Part shown: positions 15,316 through 19,239 of the stretch, piece by piece
How the letters are laid out: every line of letters begins with the position of its first letter
How positions within the stretch are numbered: the stretch's first letter is position 1
From: Sphaerochaeta sp.
Lineage (GTDB): Bacteria; Spirochaetota; Spirochaetia; Sphaerochaetales; Sphaerochaetaceae
Assembly (NCBI GenBank): GCA_023228445.1
Contig: JALOBD010000021.1
Coordinates: forward strand, 1-19,239
Length of the DNA stretch: 19,239 nt
Direction of reading: 5' to 3'
Program-made: the position numbers and the translations under genes
The notes under the pieces: generated by a model
The model's input: only the letters and a program-made list of their open reading frames with translations
The model's database searches: none
What the model was told of the DNA's origin: nothing

Positions 15316-15519
15316 GCGAACGCCCTTGATTTTTGTACGTTACCAAACGCAAAGAACCATGTTCGAAATCATGCCACGATACTTGGCAAAGAACTGATCG
15401 AGCGATTCGGTCAAGATGCCATGACCTTCTACTTCCGTCTGGTGACCCTCCAGCGCTATTCAATCGCGCTGAGGCCCGGAAAGTACGGGAAAGGAAGCCA
15501 AGAGGGGCCCTGGCTCTGA
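15316..15519 (+). pseudogene. Coding-like remnant of unknown origin
   Basis: Directly after and in frame with the lacI stop, 67 codons stay open. They read like protein, not noise: 'TLPNAKNHVRNHATILGKEL', then 'IERFGQDAMTFYFRLVTLQR' and 'YSIALRPGKYGKG', ending at a TGA at 15517-15519. There is no start codon at the left end, no ribosome site and no match I recognise. An internal ATG at 15421 would leave only about 32 residues. The base composition turns GC-richer within it. The segment is probably a fragment of a decayed gene left between the island and the malic enzyme operon. A chance open frame is the alternative. Confidence 0.3.
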
Positions 15520-15684
15520 TATCCTGATACTCGGACACACCGCCTTCTTGTGCCAAGGGGTATTGCCCATATTTTGTGAAATTTCCAAAGACGTTGATTC
15601 ACCGAAGATTTCCCTTGTCTACTATACTTACATCACCCTGGCAGTATAGGCATGTCTGAGCGTGCCGCTTCTCATATGAGAGCA

Positions 15685-15721
15685 CAGAGCGCACAAAGCC
15701 GCCCCGAAGGGCGGCTCTGTC
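15685..15721 (-). terminator. UUCG-loop terminator after malic enzyme (repeat copy 2)
   Basis: On the minus strand this is a 12-bp stem with C(UUCG)G tetraloop, starting 16 bases after the malic enzyme stop. It is identical to 5182-5218 at 36 of 37 positions, including the G-U wobble that gives the strand. The match continues more weakly to about 15661 (5157 in the other copy) and includes a second small inverted repeat, TCTCATATGAGA at 15670-15681. It presumably ends the deoR-dehydrogenase-malic enzyme transcript. Confidence 0.75.
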
Positions 15722-15737
15722 CATGTGATTGTGTCTA

Positions 15738-17027
15738 TCAGACCCAGTACTTCTCCATGCGCTTGGCAAGGCTCTTGCGGTACGCCTCCCAATCGGTGAT
15801 CGGGCGGGCGGCATGGCCCTCCTCACAGGCGGCCTTCGCAACGGCAACCGCTTCCCACTCGATGACCCGCGGGTCAAACGGCTTGGGCACGATATAGTTG
15901 CGGCCGAAGGAGAAGTCCTCTCCACCGTACGCCTTCTTCACCGACTCGGGAACCGGCTCCTTGGCCAGGTCGGCCAGCGCCTTGGCTGCGGCCATCTTCA
16001 TCCCCTCGCTGATGATCCGGGAGCGGACGTCCAGCGCACCGCGGAAGATGAACGGGAAGCCGAGCACGTTGTTGATCTGGTTGGGGTAGTCGCTGCGGCC
16101 GGTGGCCATGATGAGGTCGTCACGGGTGGCCATCGCCAGCTCCCAGTTGATCTCCGGATTGGGGTTGCTCATGGCAAAGACGACCGGGTCCTTGGCCATG
16201 GAGAGCAGCATCTCGGCGCTGACGCAGTCGGCAATCGAGAGGCCCATGAAGACATCGGCTCCCTTCATCGCATCGGCAAGGCTCCTCGCCTCGGTCTCGA
16301 CGGCGAACTCCTCTTTCTCCCTCGTCATGCCCGCAGTGCGTCCTGCATAGATGACTCCCTTGCTGTCGACCATCAGGATGTTCTTCGCCTGCACTCCGGC
16401 AGCCTTGAACATCCTTGCACACGAGATGCCGGCAGCCCCGGCCCCGTTGATGACAATCTTCACATCCTCAAGCTTCTTGCCCACGATCTCACAGCTGTTC
16501 ATCAAACCAGCGGTGGCGATGATGGCCGTACCGTGCTGGTCGTCGTGGAAGATCGGGATGTCGCACTGCTCGATAAGCTCCTGCTCAATCTTGAAGCACT
16601 CAGGAGCCTTGATGTCCTCAAGGTTCACGCCACCGAAGGTCGGGCTCATCGCCTTGACCATCTCGATGATCTTGTCCGGATCGGTCTCGTCGAGCTCGAT
16701 GTCAAAGACGTCGATATCGGCGAATCTCTTGAAGAGGACACCCTTGCCCTCCATGACCGGCTTGCTGGCCAATGCACCACGGTCGCCCAGACCGAGGATG
16801 GCTGTCCCATTGGAGATGACCGCCACCAAGTTCCCCTTGGAGGTATAGCGGTAGGCGTCCTCCGGGTTCTCGGCAATCTCAAGCACCGGCTTGGCGACAC
16901 CCGGGGTGTAGGCCAGGCCCAGGTCATCGGCGGTCACGCATGGCTTGGTGGGAACCACCGTCACCTTGCCCGGCACTCCATCCAGCTCATGATACTCCAG
17001 CGCCCTTCGTTTCAGTTCGTCTTGCAT
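15738..17027 (-). CDS. NAD(P)-dependent malic enzyme, short form
   Basis: This 429-residue enzyme catalyses oxidative decarboxylation of malate to pyruvate. Landmarks are Tyr40 in 'LAYTPGVAKPVLEI', Lys95 in 'KPVMEGKGVLFKRFADIDVF', metal ligands Glu137/Asp138 (LEDIKAPECF) and Asp162 (FHDDQHGTAI), the dinucleotide fold 'INGAGAAGISCARMF' (193-207), and 'FAMSNPNPEINWEL' with 'SDYPNQINNVLGFPFIFRGA'. The length fits the bacterial short form without the C-terminal phosphotransacetylase-like domain of MaeB. GGGAGAAAGAAC precedes ATG 17027. It is the last gene of a three-gene operon with an Ldh2-family dehydrogenase and a DeoR regulator. Cofactor preference cannot be told by eye. Confidence 0.95.
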   Translation of the reverse strand: MQDELKRRALEYHELDGVPGKVTVVPTKPCVTADDLGLAYTPGVAKPVLEIAENPEDAYRYTSKGNLVAVISNGTAILGLGDRGALASKPVMEGKGVLFKRFADIDVFDIELDETDPDKIIEMVKAMSPTFGGVNLEDIKAPECFKIEQELIEQCDIPIFHDDQHGTAIIATAGLMNSCEIVGKKLEDVKIVINGAGAAGISCARMFKAAGVQAKNILMVDSKGVIYAGRTAGMTREKEEFAVETEARSLADAMKGADVFMGLSIADCVSAEMLLSMAKDPVVFAMSNPNPEINWELAMATRDDLIMATGRSDYPNQINNVLGFPFIFRGALDVRSRIISEGMKMAAAKALADLAKEPVPESVKKAYGGEDFSFGRNYIVPKPFDPRVIEWEAVAVAKAACEEGHAARPITDWEAYRKSLAKRMEKYWV

Positions 17028-17045
17028 GTTCTTTCTCCCTTACCC

Positions 17046-18188
17046 TTATTTTTTCTCAAAATCCCACGAATAATCCATGTTGAATCGGTCTCGCAGCTCG
17101 ACCATCACTCTCTGCAGCGATGGGGGAACCGGACATCCGTGCTCCTTGCGGAACTGGTAGGCCAGATGCTCCTTCTCACCAGGGGTGAAGATGTAGTCGC
17201 TGCCTGGTGCCTTCTCACTTGAGCGTAATTGGCGGCAGATGGTGCCAGCGATCCGCTTGAAGGTCTCCAAGCCCATGAAGTGGGCCGGATCGATGGCGAT
17301 GAAGAAGTGGCCCAGCGGATAGGGGATCGCATTTCCGTTCTCGTCAAAGCCGTTGAGTGCCTTCATCCACGACCCATCCTGCAGCGCAGCTGATAGAATC
17401 TCGACGACCATCGCATAGCCGTACCCCTTGTAGCCGCCGGTGACCTCGCCGATGCCCCCCAGTGGGGTCAGGGCGGCCATGCCGGTGGTCAGGTCCTTGA
17501 GCACCTGCTGCGTATCGGTGCGCGTCTTTCCCTCATGGTCGATGACCCACCCTTCGGGCAGCTCCTTGCCCGCTCGTCCATACACCTCGATCTTTCCACG
17601 CTGGGTGACGCTGGTGGCACAGTCGATGACAAAGGGGAACTCCTCATCGGTGGGCATGCCGAAGACCAAGGGGTTGGTGCCCAGCATATTCTCCACCCCG
17701 TGGGTCGGGGCGATGGAGGGACGGGCGTTGGTGCCGGTCACCCCGATCATCCCGGCCTGGGTGGCCATGGTGACAAAGTATCCGCTGATGCCGTAGTGGT
17801 TGGAGTTGCGCACGGCGACCATCCCAAGGCCATACTGCTTGGCCTTCTCGATGGCCATCTCCATCGCTCTGTGTCCGACGACATGGCCCATGCCGTTGTG
17901 TCCGTCGAGGACGGCAGTCGCACTCTGGTCCTTGACCACCTCGATCTCGGTGACCGGGTTCATGATGCCGATATCGATGCGATCGATGTAGATCGGCTTG
18001 AGCCGTCCGATGCCGTGGCTGTCGATGCCCCGCTTGTCGCTCTCGATCAGGACATCGCCGATGATCGCCGCATCGGGAGCGGGCACCCCGCTGTGGACCA
18101 AGGCCTCTACCATGAACGCCTCAAGCTCCTCGAAGCTCAGCCATGCGCAGTCAGCATAGTGCGCTGCGTACTCGTCCATATACTTCAT
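17046..18188 (-). CDS. Malate/L-lactate dehydrogenase family protein (Ldh2/YlmC/ComC type)
   Basis: This 380-residue NAD(P)-dependent 2-hydroxyacid oxidoreductase belongs to the Ldh_2 family, unrelated to classical MDH/LDH. The signature 'ESDKRGIDSHGIGRLKPIYI' sits near residues 49-68. It is followed by 'AVLDGHNGMGHVVGHRAM', 'VAVRNSNHYGISGYF', 'MLGTNPLVFGMP' and 'TGGYKGYGYAMVVEILSAAL'. Members oxidise malate, lactate, ureidoglycolate, sulfolactate or diketogulonate. Malate is favoured here because malic enzyme follows 18 bases later. ATG 18188 has GGAGG 8 bases upstream; a GTG directly before it (18191) is the alternative. The GC content is high, like its two operon partners and unlike the island. 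Confidence 0.9.
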   Translation of the reverse strand: MKYMDEYAAHYADCAWLSFEELEAFMVEALVHSGVPAPDAAIIGDVLIESDKRGIDSHGIGRLKPIYIDRIDIGIMNPVTEIEVVKDQSATAVLDGHNGMGHVVGHRAMEMAIEKAKQYGLGMVAVRNSNHYGISGYFVTMATQAGMIGVTGTNARPSIAPTHGVENMLGTNPLVFGMPTDEEFPFVIDCATSVTQRGKIEVYGRAGKELPEGWVIDHEGKTRTDTQQVLKDLTTGMAALTPLGGIGEVTGGYKGYGYAMVVEILSAALQDGSWMKALNGFDENGNAIPYPLGHFFIAIDPAHFMGLETFKRIAGTICRQLRSSEKAPGSDYIFTPGEKEHLAYQFRKEHGCPVPPSLQRVMVELRDRFNMDYSWDFEKK

Positions 18189-18200
18189 CACATACTCCTC

Positions 18201-18986
18201 CTACAGTGTAGTCGCTGCTATTACGATTGCAAGGTTCTTGGGGATCTCCATCTGATTGACGATGTCACCGCCATCCTGGTCGGTGACCAAGACATCGACC
18301 TCCTCCAGGCCAACGGTACGAAAGTTCGACACCACCCCGATCTTATTGGCGGCGGCAACAACGATGACGCTTCCCACCGTCTGCTCGATCATCGCCCGGG
18401 TGGTCTCCGCCTCCTCGAGGATCGGGGTCGTCAACCCCGCTGACGGTGAGAAGCCGTCGACACCGATGATCGCCTTGTTGGCGTTGATCTGGGAGATCAC
18501 CAAACTGGCCAGAGAACCTGAGACGGAGTGGCTTCGCTGGCGGTAGACACCGCCACAGAAGATGAGGCGGATGTTCTCGCTCTCCTTGCACGCCCAGAAG
18601 GCGTCGGCGTTGTTGGTGACGATGGTGATGCTCTTGTCCAGCTTGGCCAACGCCTGGATGACTGCCAGTGTGGAAGAGCCACTGTTGATGTAGAGGGTAT
18701 CGCCTGCTTCGACCATCGCGGCCACTGCCTTGCCGATGGCCGCCTTCTCGGCGGGATACTCCTGGGCTTTCTGGGGGTAGTCGGGTTCGACGGCAAGGGT
18801 ACGCCGCTCGGTTGCACCACCGTGGGTACGCTCCACCAAGCCGCGGGCAGCCATCTGGTCGAGGTCGCGACGGATGGTCAACTCACTGACCTCAAGCTCC
18901 TGGGCCAACTGGCTGACAGTGACCGTCCCCTCACTTCTGATGAGCGAGAGGATATACTGCTGTCGTCCGGCGGGAATGGTTGACAT
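18201..18986 (-). CDS. DeoR-family transcriptional regulator
   Basis: This 261-residue repressor has the N-terminal DeoR HTH 'VSQLAQELEVSELTIRRDLD' with 'GLVERTHGGA', and the sugar-phosphate-sensing DeoRC domain. In that domain are 'GDTLYINSGSST' (phosphate loop), 'IVTNNADAFWAC', 'LIFCGGVYR', 'GVDGFSPSAGLTTP' and 'VVAAANKIG'. ATG 18986 has AGGAAGAG 4 bases before it. The frame continues upstream to 19040, but that would cross the predicted transcription start. It is the first gene of the operon with the dehydrogenase and malic enzyme, and probably represses it through the inverted repeat around its own promoter. Confidence 0.93.
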   Translation of the reverse strand: MSTIPAGRQQYILSLIRSEGTVTVSQLAQELEVSELTIRRDLDQMAARGLVERTHGGATERRTLAVEPDYPQKAQEYPAEKAAIGKAVAAMVEAGDTLYINSGSSTLAVIQALAKLDKSITIVTNNADAFWACKESENIRLIFCGGVYRQRSHSVSGSLASLVISQINANKAIIGVDGFSPSAGLTTPILEEAETTRAMIEQTVGSVIVVAAANKIGVVSNFRTVGLEEVDVLVTDQDGGDIVNQMEIPKNLAIVIAATTL

Positions 18987-18997
18987 CGTGCTCTTCC

Positions 18998-19053
18998 TGA
19001 ATGTTTTTGAATCTTTCCAAAGCCTAAGATTATGATACAATCAAAAACATTCA
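18998..19053. promoter_or_regulatory. Exact 13-bp inverted repeat around the deoR promoter (putative operator)
   Basis: TGAATGTTTTTGA (18998-19010) and TCAAAAACATTCA (19041-19053) are exact reverse complements, 30 bases apart. The right arm lies between the -35 and -10 boxes, and the left arm is just before the deoR ribosome site. The two arms bracket the -10 box and transcription start, a layout expected for a repressor that autoregulates, possibly by looping. Confidence 0.6.
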
Positions 19054-19061
19054 AATGTCAA
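19032..19061 (-). promoter_or_regulatory. Sigma70-type promoter of the deoR operon
   Basis: On the minus strand TTGACA (19056-19061) and TATCAT (19032-19037) are separated by 18 bases, giving a leader of about 40 bases before ATG 18986. The -35 is consensus and the -10 matches at four of six positions. Confidence 0.65.
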
Positions 19062-19086
19062 TCCAAAACACCCACTTTTTCCCCCC

Positions 19087-19115
19087 TTGATTCTCCCCAT
19101 CAAACCTGTTATTCT
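19087..19115 (+). promoter_or_regulatory. Promoter of the tRNA-Cys gene
   Basis: TTGATT (19087-19092) and TATTCT (19110-19115) are 17 bases apart and end 19 bases before the mature tRNA 5' end. The match is moderate but spacing and position are right for a separately transcribed tRNA. Confidence 0.5.
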
Positions 19116-19134
19116 CAGAGAGGCTTTACGCTCC

Positions 19135-19206
19135 GGTGCCATACCCAAGCGGCTAGGGAAAGGTCTGCAAAACCTTCATACATCGGTTCGAATCCGATTG
19201 GCACCT
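19135..19206 (+). tRNA. tRNA-Cys (GCA)
   Basis: A full cloverleaf can be folded. The acceptor stem is GGTGCCA with TGGCACC, the D stem CCC/GGG, the anticodon stem AAGGT/ACCTT with loop CTGCAAA (anticodon GCA), and the T arm ATCGG-TTCGAAT-CCGAT. The discriminator base is U (T at 19206), as expected for tRNA-Cys. The CCA end is not encoded (CTC follows). It sits alone between its own promoter and terminator, divergent from deoR. Confidence 0.95.
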
Positions 19207-19211
19207 CTCTT

Positions 19212-19239
19212 CAGGACTGCACTCAGCAGTCCTGTTTTT
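19212..19239 (+). terminator. Rho-independent terminator after tRNA-Cys
   Basis: A perfect 9-bp stem CAGGACTGC (19212-19220) with GCAGTCCTG (19226-19234) around the loop ACTCA is followed by at least five T at the window edge. It begins 5 bases after the tRNA and is a classic intrinsic terminator. Confidence 0.92.

Noticed and set aside
15316..15737. Transposase or insertion-sequence remnant at the island junction
   Set aside because: I found no DDE-type motif, terminal inverted repeats or target-site duplication, so only an unassigned coding-like remnant is reported.
15729..17222. Very long plus-strand frame (497 codons) opposite the malic enzyme
   Set aside because: It is the antisense shadow of a GC-rich, clearly identified enzyme gene; its translation is His/Gly/Val-rich and typical of such shadows.
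17535..18443. 302-codon plus-strand frame opposite the dehydrogenase and deoR genes
   Set aside because: It spans two well-supported minus-strand genes and is a composition artefact.
19135..19239. tRNA-Cys as an integration (att) site for the island
   Set aside because: No second copy of the tRNA 3' end was seen in the window, no integrase gene is present, and the island lies more than 3 kb away.

Overview
The window looks like a chromosomal segment of a free-living or gut-type spirochaete. A Sphaerochaeta-like organism is my best guess, but this is inference. The basis is two sugar-binding proteins with signal peptides ending in A-G-S/G-G-S instead of a lipobox, several CUT1 sugar ABC transporters with dedicated AraC, LacI and DeoR regulators, and a mid-GC genome. 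Almost everything is on the minus strand. The exceptions are a lacI-type regulator and a tRNA-Cys gene on the plus strand.

Left block (1-4585, minus): an araC-type regulator, two LplB/LplC (YtcP)-type permeases and an LplA/YtcQ-type solute-binding protein cut by the left edge. Together they form one oligosaccharide uptake system. The 345-base gap between araC and lplB holds an inverted repeat and a compact GC-rich set of nested hairpins. Next to it (4795-5066) is a dinJ/relB-type antitoxin gene broken by a frameshift, with no toxin gene visible.

Central block (5157-15721): an AT-richer catabolic island. A divergent promoter region (14135-14280) drives lacI to the right and a tightly packed operon to the left. 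In transcription order the operon is: sugar-binding protein, perfect stem-loop, MalF-type permease, MalG-type permease, divergent triosephosphate-isomerase-like protein, LarA/DUF2088-like protein, two tandem cytoplasmic GH-A (cellulase-like) proteins, L-ribulose-5-phosphate 4-epimerase (AraD), and an RpiB-like isomerase, then a UUCG terminator. Many gene joins overlap or nearly touch (ATGA, GTGA). The likely logic is import of a small glycoside, intracellular cleavage, and epimerisation/isomerisation of sugar acids and sugar phosphates toward central metabolism. No kinase is present, and three enzymes (TIM, LarA-like, RpiB-like) have changed active-site positions, so the pathway may be undescribed. 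The island is bracketed by two direct copies of the same ~60-bp terminator-containing repeat.

Right block (15738-19239): a GC-richer operon of a DeoR-type repressor, an Ldh2-family malate/lactate dehydrogenase and a malic enzyme, transcribed leftward. Its promoter is flanked by an exact 13-bp inverted repeat that is probably the DeoR operator. The window ends with a complete tRNA-Cys(GCA) gene that has its own promoter and terminator.

Between lacI and the malic enzyme (15316-15737) I see no intact gene, only a coding-like remnant and the second terminator repeat.
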